DNA of 64,000 nt from Zoroaster sp. YZ-2022 (lineage: Eukaryota; Echinodermata; Asteroidea; Forcipulatida; Zoroasteridae): positions 44,751,936-44,815,935 of the forward strand of contig CM055822.1 in the NCBI GenBank assembly GCA_029582265.1, in the 5' to 3' direction. Both the position numbers and the translations under genes were made by a program. The notes under the pieces are model-generated. The model was not told the origin of the DNA. It did not search any database and saw only the letters and a list, made by a program, of their open reading frames with translations. Each line of letters starts with the position of its first letter. Positions within the stretch are counted from its first letter, which is position 1. Below are positions 36,337 to 47,524 of this stretch, in pieces.

Positions 36337-36573
36337 GTGAACTCGTACCAAGCTGCGAACACCACATTTTACTCAGTATGGCACACTCTTTTTAATTTTT
36401 ATAGGGCTGTGGAAGACAAGGTAAGGCAAGCCAAGTATCGAGGCAGAACGGCACCGAATAAACAACTCGCAAGAATTCGCAAGACTGGAATCAAATTCCA
36501 CAAAAATTTAAGCCGGACGTGGTGCCACAGATTGAGATTTCACCGATGGAGGCCCTTAAATATTCAATCGTAG
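36337..36573 (+). CDS. small basic ORF downstream of the arm promoter, unidentified
   Basis: About 78 codons beginning 37 bp after the TATA box. The second half is basic (VEDKVRQAKYRGRTAPNKQL). I recognise no family. Its position, first after the promoter, suggests a transcribed early-type gene of the element, but frames continue differently downstream, so it may be broken. Confidence 0.3.
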   Translation: MNSYQAANTTFYSVWHTLFNFYRAVEDKVRQAKYRGRTAPNKQLARIRKTGIKFHKNLSRTWCHRLRFHRWRPLNIQS

Positions 36574-37954
36574 TGGAAAATTCTTGACTACGCCGGATTT
36601 CTGCCCGAAGCTTTCCAAGCACATTTAAGTAAAAATCAAAGCGACGGTAATAAACCAACTGGCTCTTTTTCAGAGCCAAATACATATTCCAAGAAGAGAT
36701 TATTACTGAGTCTGTTATGAATATTAACTGTCTGATTTTAATCATTAAAATAAATTATATTCGTGTATGTCTGTGTTTTTAATAGAGAAGCTTTGTCTAT
36801 GGGTAAGAGGATAAGTGATGCACAATGTCTCTCGTAAACAATTTTAATCTCATACTTTTAACAGTAACGTTAACAGTAACGTGCTAATTCTAGAAATTAT
36901 TTCAATCTGACATAAAATAATCTTGTTTATTTATACAGAATTTTCTTTCGTCCTAGCTTTAATTTGTCTTCTTTTTTCATTTCTCAAATTTCAATAACTA
37001 AATTGTATACATTTTATTCATAGTCTCTGACGAAAAAAACAAAGGTAACCTCAAGCATTATTTTTCATATTTATAAACCTATCCAACTTCACTTCCGTCA
37101 ATAACTTTATACAGAACAAATCAACAGCTATACAACGTGTACCTATTATGCATTATAACTGTACATAGCGCGCAAAGGGTCAACGCACTGTGAGCCAGTC
37201 ACTGACCTAACTAACGTGCGTTAATCGTCTGCTGCACATCTATATTTGTAATCTGACACAATAAACAAACAAAAACTCCTAAGAAAAATCACGCCGAATT
37301 ATCACTTCTTTATTATTCTACTTTACTCTCTTTAAGATATCCACCATTATCCAACTCGCCTTTTAAATAAATTCCAATACAGCCATATTACTTAGAAAAC
37401 CCTAAAGTACGAACTATCGTTGTCTCCGTCAGCAAGCCATGTTTGTCCAAGCTCTTTACCAAAAGCATGATGGGAAAAGGTAAAAGGGCGCAAAAGTCAT
37501 CGTGATTAAATTTTAACCAAAAAATCTGAAAAAGGGAGGAGTTTATTAATCCATTTGTAATAAACAATTTTATAAAATATCACATCGCTTTGAAATGTAT
37601 CGTTTTGAAATGAATAAATTGTAAGTGATCATCTCAGCAGGCCTGGCCAAGCAATAGTTAATGGGTCATATTTACTATCAATTATGAAAATCTTAAAATG
37701 TGATTAACGAAATGAATGAATGAAATTACTGTCAGTATCGCGCACAGTATCGATCGCAACAGTATCGATTCCTACTGTTAAAACGTTCTTTATTACATTT
37801 CATTAACAGAGGGCGCTATTAATTAATTATGCTTGTCAGTTTTCTCCTATGGGCCAAATGATTTTGCTCACTTTGGTGTTTTTGTAATAATGTGGTCGTG
37901 GTTATTATGTGGTTTGAATCCTGCTAAGTGAACTTTGAAGAAGAAGAAGAAGAA

Positions 37955-38016
<62 letters not shown>

Positions 38017-38164
38017 AACAAATAACAAATAAGTCAATAAAGTTAACACTTTGTACGGGATACATGTTTCTAAACATCTAAAATAAATTTAGTTGAATAA
38101 AGCTATTTTTATCATTCCTTTGGAGTTGCAAGTTGAAATAAATTATTGGTCTTGTTCTTGTGAA
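36574..38164. other. Polinton A, region without a recognised gene
   Basis: AT-rich. Contains TTAACAGTAACG repeats near 36860, ACAGTATCGATC-type repeats near 37745, and at 37850-37985 a block (GTAATAATGTGGTCGTGGTT) plus (GAA)n(AAT)n that recurs inverted at 45735-45865. The usual place of other Polinton genes appears deleted. Confidence 0.5.
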
Positions 38165-38278
38165 AAAAAAAAAGGAAGAGAAAAAAATGTATGTTATCTG
38201 GACTTATTTATTTCCTAAGCCCTAGGGTCACTTTAAATCCAGTTACAAATCCTTCCTGTGATTCATTTCATTGCTACT

Positions 38279-38925
38279 ATGAACCCGCAAATGAAACATC
38301 CCTTCACTTGTGTGGATAAGCAGCAGGGACCAACTGGCTCAGGCAAAACTAGTTCGTAAAACGTTTGCTGGTTCCAGCGGATGAAAAGGTCATCGAACCT
38401 CCACCAGACAACATCGTGGTGCTACGGAGAGTTTCAACATGCTTACGCTCATTTGGCAAATGTGGTTCGTAATATACAATTTGTGGAAGGTATTCCAGAT
38501 GACCTTTCATACGAAAATACATCGATCCATGAACAATATGATAGTGATCGATGATCTCATGTCTGAAACGGGCAACAGCAAACGGATTACGGAGCTTTTA
38601 CCAAGGGCAGTCATCATAGAAATCTTTCATTGTGTTGATTCTCCAAAATTTATTTCATCAGGGCAAAGAAATGCGCACGATTAGTCTCAACGCACATTAC
38701 CTGATCCTCTTCAAAAATCCTAGGGACGCTTCCCAGATAAACCATCTGGCAAAACAAATGTATCCCACCAAATCAAAGTTCATGGTCGAAGCCTACCGAG
38801 ATGCCACTTACCACCCTACGGTTACCTTTTTCATTGATCTAAAACCTGAAACGTCCGAGGAAATGAGACCAAGGACCCATTTTTCCGGGTGAGAACCCAC
38901 TGTGTATGTCCCGAAGGTATAAATT
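38279..38925 (+). pseudogene. Polinton packaging ATPase (FtsK/HerA type), frameshifted
   Basis: Belongs to the DNA-packaging ATPases of Polintons and related double-jelly-roll viruses. ATG at 38279 opens MNPQMKHPFTC. Walker A GPTGSGKT is at 38327-38350 in a shifted frame. Walker B MIVIDDLMSE is at about 38539-38568. SLNAHYLILFKNPRD and SKFMVEAYRDAT follow in the third frame to about 38892. At least three frame changes are present, so no full protein can be made from this copy. It is the first gene after the left arm and is preceded by the TATTTCCTAAGCCCTA block. Confidence 0.88.
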
Positions 38926-38951
38926 AAGGAGGATCCGAGCACGTCATTCAT

Positions 38952-39288
38952 TTGAAGATGTCTAACCCGCGTGTGGAACCACGCTCCGTACCTACAAGTC
39001 CTAGCAAAGGGAAATATCAAACAGCGTCAGGGTGTGATCCCAGGGAGCCAGTAAAGAACTTATCGCTTGTGTGTGGAGTGTGCCCTCAACATCTTCAATG
39101 GGAAATAAGTCTGAAACCCGCTGAGAAAAAAAAAAAAAATTAAAAAATACAAGCATCACATCAGAGCCCTCGCCACCAAAAAACTTAGTGTCCAGAAGAA
39201 GAAAAATTCTTCATCAAAAGGTGGATTCCTGGGTGCATTACTTTACTCCTGTTTTGAGTGCACTTGCCGGTCTGTTCTTCAAGTAACG
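38952..39288 (+). pseudogene. small basic virion-associated-like protein, frameshifted
   Basis: Follows the ATPase. Visible pieces in different frames are LAKGNIKQRQGVIPG, VECALNIFNG, a Lys-rich stretch, HHIRALATKKLSVQKKK and GGFLGALLYS. The Lys-rich part followed by a Gly/Leu hydrophobic end is a conserved small-protein pattern at this place in animal Polintons. Its function is not established; a core or membrane-active virion role is an inference. Confidence 0.6.
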
Positions 39289-39520
39289 ATGCAGCACACC
39301 AAGAAATGGTACTGTTCCTCACGACACACTTTCGCAACTGCAAGCTGCAAGACTGCTAGAACAAACTCCAACAACGCGTGTAGTGCACGGTTTGGACGAA
39401 GACATGAGGACTCTGCTCGAAAGGCAGGATATCACAGACGAAGAGAAAATGAAGCTGGTATCATCAGACACTTCAGAGGTACACCATTTTAAATCGGCAG
39501 AGGAAGGCCTTTAACCATGA
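39289..39520 (+). pseudogene. Polinton virion-protein-like ORF, frameshifted
   Basis: Begins MQHTKK at 39289. The likely continuing frame shows HGLDEDMRTLLERQ-like residues only after a frame change (39398-39440). It lies where many Polintons encode a conserved acidic protein of unknown function between the basic protein and the integrase. Identification is by position and patchy pattern. Confidence 0.4.
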
Positions 39521-39939
39521 ACTTGCAAATGAATAGTGATGAATCCAAAGACCAGCCCAAGTTAGAGCGAACACCAGGAGAACCACCGTTAGAACGAGAA
39601 CCCGTCACCCACTATCCTACTAAATTTAAAGCTGAGCTGAAAGGGTACCCTGAGGAGTCGTTCGGTCTACCTCGACTGTTTGCCGAAGCTACACATCTAT
39701 CACCCCTTTCCTTCGAGGTAAGAAAGAAGAGAGAGAACCGTAAACAAGCCAATTCTGAAATGGACTCCATATTAAAAGATGTATCGAGTCTTTTCTTGTC
39801 ATTTTGTGTTTTCGTTTCACCATGGGCTGTTGTCTTCCCAAGTCCGACTGTGGACCCCATCACTTTCTTTAAGAAAAATCCGTTGCACATGGGTTGTTGT
39901 CAAAGCACCGTCATCATTACAAACTCGGATTCTACCTGA
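39517..39939 (+). CDS. 140-codon ORF before the integrase, unidentified
   Basis: An uninterrupted frame starting MNLQMNSDESKDQPK. Its first half is Pro/Glu/Lys-rich (GEPPLEREPVTHYPTKFKAE) and its second half hydrophobic. It may be the C-terminal part of the preceding broken gene. Not recognised. Confidence 0.35.
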   Translation: MNLQMNSDESKDQPKLERTPGEPPLEREPVTHYPTKFKAELKGYPEESFGLPRLFAEATHLSPLSFEVRKKRENRKQANSEMDSILKDVSSLFLSFCVFVSPWAVVFPSPTVDPITFFKKNPLHMGCCQSTVIITNSDST

Positions 39940-40985
39940 TGGCGGAGGATACCTGAAGAAGGTGTAATATGACAAACACCCCGCCGCTTTTGGTGGTGTG
40001 GAGGCTGTTTACCGCACTGCAGTAAGAGACGGCATCAATGTCACAAAGAAACAGATAACTGTATGGTTACGGGAACAGCCGACCACACGTTGCACAAACC
40101 AATACGGAGAAATTTTAAAAGAAATAGGGTCGAAGTGCACGGCATCGATCACCAATGGCAGGCAGATTTGGTAGATATGTCCTCGCTCAAAGAACACAAT
40201 CGAGGGTACAGGTATTTGCTGACGTGCATCGATGTATTTTCGAAGTATGCGTGGGTCGTTCCTCTGAAAGATAAGACTGGGACAACTTAGTGAAAGCCTT
40301 CAAAAGATTTTAAAAGGAGGGAGAAAGCTGCGTCTGCTTGACCGATAAGGCCGAATTTATCAATGAAAAGTTTCAGTCTTTTCTCAAGAAAACGAATATC
40401 TACTTCTTCACTACCAATAATGAAACCAAAGGCAGCATTGTTGAGAGATTTAACAGAACACTGAAGACAAAAATGTGGAAATATTTCACGGCCAACAACA
40501 CGTACCAGTATACAAAGGTCCTCCCCCGCATTACTTTCTGGCTACAATCATTCGTTTCACAGAAGTATAAAATCCACCCCGGCGTCAGTCAATACTTCCA
40601 ATGTCGATCGAATAAGACAGGCGCTGTACACCCTGACTCCAACCCCTAAAACTGTCTTCAAGTTCGAGGTTGAGATACGGTCTGCATCAGCATGGCCGCC
40701 AGACCTTCCGTAAGAGTTATTTACCGCTGGACCACCGAACTGTTTACCATCAACGCCAGAATCCTGCTACCCCCCTGTGTACACGTTGAACGATTATGAG
40801 GAGAGCAATTGAGGGAACTTTACGAGCAAGAACTACAACATGCAGTTCAGAAGGACGACCTGTACAAAGTTGAAAAATACTGAAACCAGAAGGCGACGGG
40901 GAACCCAGAATACTTGGTGAAATGGGTTGATATCCGAAAAATTCACCCAGCTGCGTGTCCAAGTTGCACGCTCTATAAAGACGAC
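39925..40985 (+). pseudogene. Polinton integrase (rve core plus chromodomain), frameshifted
   Basis: A retroviral-type integrase expected to insert the element with 6-bp duplications. An N-terminal helical part (HPAAFGGVEAVYR) precedes the core. The first catalytic Asp is in HQWQADLVDMSS (about 40150-40185), followed by LLTCIDVFSKYAWVVPLKD. The second Asp lies in LTDKAEFINEKF (about 40335-40370) and the Glu in IVERFNRTLKTKMW (about 40437-40475). Near the C-terminus a chromodomain-like strand EYLVKWVD is seen at about 40908-40931. Frame changes occur near 40060, 40290, 40570-40700 and 40870. Chromodomains in such integrases are thought to guide chromatin targeting. Confidence 0.92.
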
Positions 40986-41027
40986 CAGGACGTCAGCCAT
41001 GTGCCATTTTAAGCAAACGAATGAATC

Positions 41028-41763
41028 ATGGAGGCTGCATTTTATGTGACGCTCCCAAGCAATAGCTCGATGAATGTTCATCCCAACAACACTTTGCTCA
41101 CTTCTTTGTAATTTTGCCTCCTCTCACGTTAACGGGAGAATGAAGTTGCCATGGCCGAGTTCGTCTATCCACACCGTTGGCTCAATGTATTCCAAGATGC
41201 GAATTATATGGTATGTAACGCTGGAACACAGGGTCTACACGCGCACTCGATCTCAGAGGGTTACTATTCTACGCCTGAAGAACTTATATCAGCTTTTAAG
41301 CCCCCTATCAATCACGACGGACAAGTCTCCATATCGTACAATAAATACATTCAAAAAATTGTGACGCAAACACAAGGAGGGGCAAGATTGATTTTTCGCG
41401 GCCGATTAGCGACATTGTTTGGGTTCAAGGACAACGAAATCGTCATGGGTCTCCAAACGGCCCCTAGCCCTGTGGACGTTCATCCATTTCACTCCATGTT
41501 CGTATATACTAATATCATCCAGTACAACACGGTAGGTGATAAGAGGGCACCTTTATTACGGATCGTGAATGCGGAAGGAAAATATGGAGATATCGTTTCA
41601 AAAATATACGACAACCCTCATTACATTCCTCTGAAACAAAAGGTCATTGACACCATTGAAATAGATATAAGAGACGACACAGGCGAGCCCAGTCCATTTA
41701 TCAACGGTAGGGTCATCGTGAAACTTCACTTCAGACAGCGGCGCTCACCGTACTTCAACTGAT
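41028..41763 (+). pseudogene. Polinton minor capsid (penton-type single jelly-roll) protein, one frameshift
   Basis: ATG at 41028 opens EAAFYVTLPSNSSMNVHPNN. A frame change between 41100 and 41155 leads to the long open frame AEFVYPHRWLNVFQDANY that ends in TGA at 41760-41762 after FRQRRSPYF. Length and position before the major capsid gene match the vertex (minor capsid) protein of Polintons. It is the best preserved gene of the element, with about 200 codons uninterrupted. Confidence 0.85.
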
Positions 41764-41767
41764 CGTT

Positions 41768-42120
41768 ATGACGAAGCTTAAATACATTCCCTACTCTAAT
41801 CACTATGAAGATTACTACACACAGCAAGTGGGTCAAGGGTGCCTGTGTTTAAAGGACCTGCACGCAGCGCGGTTTTGGACTTGGGTGGTATCTTGGGGAG
41901 GCCTGTTCAGTCGGCCACGCCTCTTTAAAGGCTGTTGAAGACGTTTGGACAGCAGGCTCTTCGCACTGGTGTTGGCATCGCCCAAGATGCACTGGAAGGA
42001 AAGAATATAAAATCAGCAGAAAAGCTAGGCTCCGGAGAGGAAGTCAACTGACAAAACAAGCCTCCAAAGTATTAATACCTGAGTCACGCGTGGCAAGTCT
42101 ATAAAACGAAAAACACAAGG
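41768..42120 (+). pseudogene. small Polinton virion protein, frameshifted
   Basis: ATG at 41768, only a few bases after the minor capsid stop. The start TKLKYIPYSNHYEDYYTQQ, a Gly-rich middle (VVSWGGLFSRP) and a basic C-terminal part are the pattern of a small conserved protein between the two capsid genes. It has at least two frame changes. A core or membrane-interacting role has been suggested for such proteins; nothing in this copy tests that. Confidence 0.6.
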
Positions 42121-42213
42121 CAGACGGGTCACTTTATACTGAGCAAGAGAGCGAAAAGGTCACTTGACATCTTTGATTAGTATTATCTGCAATAAATTCC
42201 CCAGTGGCTCAGC

Positions 42214-43620
42214 ATGTCCCTTCTACACGATCACTCGTGCGAGTGGCAACCAAGTCCGAACTGGATTTATTTGCACTCCCTCCCACCCAAACTAGTATCG
42301 AAAAGGGTCAATGGACTGAATTCCATCCCATTGCTAACATTTCTGATGGATGGCCTATTGAATTTTTCATACCGGGATCCGGGGAAGACTACGTTGATCT
42401 TTCCCAAACACAACTCTATATCAAAAGCAAAAGTGCGGTCAAAGCTGACGGTACGAATTCTGACAGACGACTCTTTTCGGTTGGTCCAGTCAATCTGTTT
42501 TTGCAGTCTCTCTTTCAGTCAGATCGACGTGACCTTTGAACGATCGCCTTATCTCTGCTTCTACCCCTACTTACCCCTTTACCGAGCCATGATAGAAAGT
42601 CTTCTGAGTTATGGTCACGGGATGCCAAGGCTTCCCAACTTTCCCCTCTTCATTGCTCTTTCACAAAGATACAGAAGCTGACAAATGGATGTACCGCTAA
42701 TCCCCTAGCAGCAGACGACGCTGTCAACAAGGGACCCAAGGCCCGCTATCAATACATCAAAGGAAGCTGCGTGGTGGATATGATTGGTCCTGACATACAC
42801 ACGGTGACATTTTCTCTTCCAAGACAGACACATGCTAAACGGGGTGGATCTTAAACTCAAACTATACGCAGTAGTGATGCTTTCTGCCTGATGGTGGCTT
42901 CAGGGGACAAACCCCTCTACCTATGGCAAGGTGATGATTCAAGCCGCGTCCGGTGTTTAAGGTCAGAAAAGTAAAAGTGAGCTCCGCGGTCATGCTGGGT
43001 CATGCCAAAGCATTAGAAAAGTGGAACCGCAAAGTATCCCCATCAAACGCGTCCTTTTGCAAAATAATCTCTGTACCCTTAAGGCAACTTGACACTCACT
43101 CAGGATTACGCTTTCTTTTCTCGGAGAACTTCCGACACAAGCGTTGTAATAGGCTTGCGGTGAGTAATGTAGCGTTCAATTCGGACGCTTACCTGAAGAA
43201 CCTTTTAACTTTCAGCATCTGAACGCAAACTTTTTGACGGTGTACCTAGATGGAGATCAGATTCCGTATACTCCACTCAAACCGAACTTTCTTCCGATGC
43301 GTCCAATAATTACGTCAGAGCATACAACACCCTCTTCTCGGGAACAGATACAAATGTACCAGAATGAAGGCAACGACATCAGTCGTGAGGATTTTCGCCA
43401 AGGGCTATGCACTGTACGCTTTCTTGATTCTTACCCCCTGACCTGTCTTCTGGGCGTGACACTTTAACCTTGTCAAACACGGAAACCTACGGTTGGAAAT
43501 GCACTTTGCCTCTCCGCTACAGTGAAACCTGCCAACGTGATCATCTACGCGGAATTTAACAACATTTTGGAAAATAGATCAGCTCGAAACATCATATCTC
43601 GACTACACCTCGGCTGAAGG
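42214..43620 (+). pseudogene. Polinton major capsid protein (double jelly-roll), frameshifted
   Basis: The predicted shell subunit. ATG at 42214; the frame changes almost at once to KSELDLFALPPTQTSIEKGQ and PGSGEDYVDLSQTQLYIKS. Pieces further on are YRAMIESLLSYGHG (about 42580-42620), NFLTVYLDGDQIPYTP (about 43228-43270) and NVIIYAEFNN near 43555. These are landmarks of the Polinton capsid family. At least six frame changes or stops make this copy non-coding. Confidence 0.9.
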
Positions 43621-43637
43621 GTACGCATGCACAGACC

Positions 43638-44165
43638 ATGGACAGCTCTGGTGGAAAATTAGCACTATTTTTAAACAGAGACCGTTACACAAAACATTTT
43701 TCAGAGGGGTGTTCGCCCACGATAAACTTCCTGCAAGAAGTTATCTTCGTCCAGTGCCTTTGTAGAAATACAGACCCTATTACGAAAACCACAGGACAAC
43801 ATTGGGTAGGAATATACTACGAGAGATGGTGTTGAGAGTATTTTGACTTCTCATGGATTACCACCGCAAAGTTACCCGAGTTCAAAATTTTCTCAAGAAC
43901 AACGCGGAAAAAACTCAATATAATCATCAACGCCTACAGGGACCCTTGTCTGCTGTCAATGGTCGTTATTCCATCTACTTCTTGTTACATCGATGTCGGT
44001 GGGGAATCACCATGAGCAAGATTGTGGGACCTTTTTTCCACTTCCGATATCAACAAGAACGACGTCAACGTGAACGATTTTATCAGAATACACTTTCCTG
44101 TATTAAAACGAATGTATCTCGATGGATCAATTATTTTTTCAACAAGTTTCAAGGGCTTTGTTAGA
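43638..44165 (+). pseudogene. Polinton adenain-like cysteine protease, frameshifted
   Basis: Belongs to the maturation protease family shared with adenoviruses. ATG at 43638, then SSGGKLALFLNRDRYTKHF and a catalytic-His motif GQHWVGIYYE at 43793-43822. The frame breaks at 43835. YFDF is visible in the next frame (about 43840), then fragments to about 44165. The expected catalytic Cys region falls in the damaged part. Last gene of the capsid module. Confidence 0.85.
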
Positions 44166-44439
44166 ATAACCTATTCCTTAACGTGACTGATGGATTAATT
44201 ATTTAAACCAATGTTGTATTTCACGAGTTCAATTCAAGCCAGACGAATCTCAAACAATCCTGCCTGAAATCATCAATATAAAGTTATGCTTAGGCACTTA
44301 CTCCCTTCACCATACAAACTGTACACCCCACCTTATTTTGTGTGTGTAGTTTGTGTGAAGGGAAGTAGTGCACAGTTGTGTGCAGTATCATCAATAGGTT
44401 ACGCTTGCGTGAGTTCAAGCAAATTTCCCAGTGTTCGGT

Positions 44440-44643
44440 CTAGCCAAAATGTTCTAAAAACCCCGAATTTGTTAGAATTTAAAAATAACAATAATAATAA
44501 TAATAAATTAATGTTTTCAGTTTAAAATCAATATAAAAATCATCTGTGAATATATTGATGTCAAGAAATTGCTGTTGGTGTTAAAATTAAATTTAACAAA
44601 TGCCAAAAATGTTCTAAAGGCCTCTGTATTTGTTAGAATTTAA

Positions 44644-44678
<35 letters not shown>

Positions 44679-45665
44679 ATGTTTTCAGTTTATCAAATGT
44701 TTTCCAATTTAAAACCAATATAAAAACCATATCTGTAAATATATTGATGTCAAAGATTGTTGGTTGAAAGTGTTAATATTAAATTTAACAAATGTACCAA
44801 AATGTTCTAAAAGCCCTGAATTTGTTAGGAATTTAAAAATAACAATAATACATACTTTAATAAGTTTTCCCAAATTTAAAACCAATATAAAAAACCATCT
44901 GTAAATATATTGATGTCAAAGATTGTTGTTGTGTTAAAATTTAAAATTTGCACAAATGCCAAAAATGTTCTAAAGGCCTCTGTATTTGTTAGGAATTTAA
45001 AAATAGCAATAATAATAATAATACTTAATGTTTTCAGTTTATCAAATGTTTTCCAATTTAAACCCAAAATAAAAAACCATCTGTAAAATATATTGATGTC
45101 AAAGATTGTTGTTATGTTAAAATTAAATTTAACAAATGCCAAAAATGTTCTAAAAGCCCCTGAATTTGTTAGAATTTAAAAATAACAATAATAATAATAC
45201 TTAATAAGTTTTCCAATTTAAAAACCAATATAAAAACCATCTGTAAATATATTGATGTCAAAGATTGTTGTTGAGTGTTAAAAATTAAAATTTTAACAAA
45301 TGCCAAAAAATGTTCTTAAAGCGCCCCGTATTTGTTAGAATTTAAAATAATAATAATAATAATAATACTTCTAATGTTTTCAGTTTATCAAATGTTTTCC
45401 AATTTAAAACCAATATAAAAACCATCTGTAAATATATATTGATGTCAAAGATTGTTGTTGGTGTTAAAATTAAATTTAACACAATGCCAAAAATGTTCTA
45501 AAAGCCCCGTATTTGTTAGAATTTAAATAATAATAATAATAATATTAATACTTATTGTTTTCAGTTTATGAACATGTTTTCCCAAATTTAAAACCAATAT
45601 AAAACCATCTGTAAATATATTGATGTCAAAGATTGCTGTTGGTGTTAAATTAAATTTAACAAATC
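44440..45665 (+). repeat. tail modules: seven tandem copies of about 160-195 bp
   Basis: Each copy holds GTTCTAAAAGCCCC...TTTGTTAGAATTTAAA, an (AAT)n tract of variable length, TTAATGTTTTCAGTTTATC, AAACCAATATAAAAACCATC and ATTGATGTCAAAGATTG. Long and short copies alternate because a 22-bp TATCAAATGTTTTCCAATTT segment is present or absent. Two more copies lie inverted in the left arm and a partial one at 45935-46050. Confidence 0.9.
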
Positions 45666-45734
45666 ATACTTGAATAGCTTCATGTACAGTCGTTCTTTTG
45701 TCTGTCATCGTACGTTGTTGTCCCTCCCCTACAT

Positions 45735-45865
45735 TCTATTAATATTATTATTATTATTCTTCAAAGTTCATAGCGCGGGTCAAACCACATAATAACCACG
45801 ACCACATTATTACAAAACCCCAAAGTGAGTAAAATCATTATTTGGGCCCAATCCACATATTAACC
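45735..45865 (-). repeat. internal inverted repeat partner
   Basis: Reverse complement of 37850-37985: (ATT)n, TTCAAAGTTCATAGC, AACCACATAATAACCACGAC and CACTTTGGGG/AAAATCATT blocks are shared. Confidence 0.85.
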
Positions 45866-46378
45866 ACCTTTTGGGTTATTATGGTGGGCATTTTGAGGTT
45901 TTGCCCATCCACAAAATGAATTCCTTTCTGCGCTTTTTTCAGTTTATCAAATGTTTTCTAATTTAAAACCAATTTAAAACCATCTGTAAAATATATTGAC
46001 GTAAAAGATTGCTGTTGGTGTTAAAATTATATTTAACAAATCATACTTGAATAGCTTCATGGTACAGTCGTTCTTTTGTCTGCCTTCGTACGTTGTTGTC
46101 CCTTCCCCTTTTCACCTCCCTTAAGGAATATAAACACAACAAAAAAACACCACAACAAAGGTATGAGAACAAGGTTATTTTTCGCCAAGCAACAACTGTA
46201 CTTTTTAATTCAACTTCAACCGATCACGTACATTCATTTCTGAATTGTTTTAACAACAGACTTAAAGACTGAAAACTTTTAATGAATGGAAATTTCTCAA
46301 ACAAGTTTTTCTCAACATTGTAACTTATAAAACCGTCCTCGTCCATTCCATTGTAAGCTTCAACACCAACATGATGTG

Positions 46379-46700
46379 CTAGTAAGCAGTATTTGTTACG
46401 ATGTCATCATTGTGGGATCTTTCAGGTGAATGATCTCTCCGCCAGGTTGGACAAGAGGGCCGCTTCACCTTGAAATTCGATTTTTCACTAATTGCCCTCT
46501 CTTGCCTAATGAACCTGATGGATGATTTTTTCCCATGTCTATTTAGACTGTCCATTCGACTGAAAGATTTTTCACAGGTTGAACAGGGACAAAGCTTGAT
46601 GTTTTTGTGTTTTTTCATGACGCTTTAAGCTGTCGGTGCGTAAATGTTTCTTCACAGTGTAAACACTGAAAAAATTACTGGTGGAAACATCATTCCGCAA
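46379..46700 (-). pseudogene. C2H2 zinc-finger protein of Polinton A, frameshifted
   Basis: The minus-strand frame CPCSTCEKSFSRMDSLNRHG is a C2H2 finger lacking a clean second His, followed by a basic tail. Just upstream, in other frames, a second finger is visible (FQCLHC and TDSLKRHEKT). Many animal Polintons carry one or two fingers on the polymerase-side transcript; here the polymerase that would follow leftward is absent and tail modules begin about 330 bp further on. Confidence 0.6.
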
Positions 46701-46894
46701 GGAAAAAATAGTCAAAACACTACCGGGCCTTTGTATAAAACATTTTTGATAATTTAAGTTTTACAAAAGATCATTCAAAATTTAAATTGTCTCAGTTTCA
46801 CTCACCATTGGGAAATCAGAGGTCGCTGCCAATTCTTCAACCACACACGGGAAGAGACGCTTGGGACATACCTCAGCCAATAAACGGATCGCTC

Positions 46895-46975
46895 TCCTCT
46901 CTTATAATCATAATCATAATCATAATCATAATCATAACTGTAATCATAATCATAATCATAATCATAATAATATAC
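46895..46975. repeat. (AATCAT)n microsatellite
   Basis: About 12 units of ATAATC with one interruption (ACTGTAATC). It creates apparent Tyr-Asp repeats in a reverse frame that I do not take as coding. Confidence 0.9.
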
Positions 46976-47524
46976 ATCTTCCCGGCATCCTAAAACTTCA
47001 GTAAATCCCATTCCTTTTAATAGACCGCCCTCACATCCTTAAAAATAATATTTGTAAAATAAATAAATAGCACATAACCCCACCTCTACGCATTCAAAAT
47101 AGCAAAATGAAGGGCGCCCTCATTTGTGAAAAATATTTGACGGACTGCACCCCTACATTCGACAAAAAATAGCGTAACCCTATCCACCTTTAATCGTAAA
47201 TGAAATCTTCCCTACCTGACCGACTATCCATTCTCCCAACAGATTATCCATCATTTGCTGGACTGCTCTCCTCCTCCTGCCGCGATGCAGTAGAGTGTGA
47301 ACCACAGCGTCAGTATTTATCTTTTAGCAGCTCGTCATCGATTAGCTGCGACAAAGGAAGTTTATCCTGACCTGAAAATGGGCCAATTCAATTCAAGAAA
47401 TCCTCCATAGTCCAGAGAAGTGAGGATGGGAGTAAGTATTTTGTGTGCGTTTGTGGTGGAGCAGTGTGCAATTTTGTGCAGATATATGTATGTATATTAG
47501 ATAGATGAAGGAGGCAAGGCCGAA

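Noticed and set aside
36337..36573. Histone H3-like tail (GRTAPNKQLAR)
   Set aside because: Only a short basic stretch resembles it; the rest does not follow the histone fold in any frame.
46802..47011. Tyr-Asp repeat protein on the minus strand
   Set aside because: Produced by the (AATCAT)n microsatellite.
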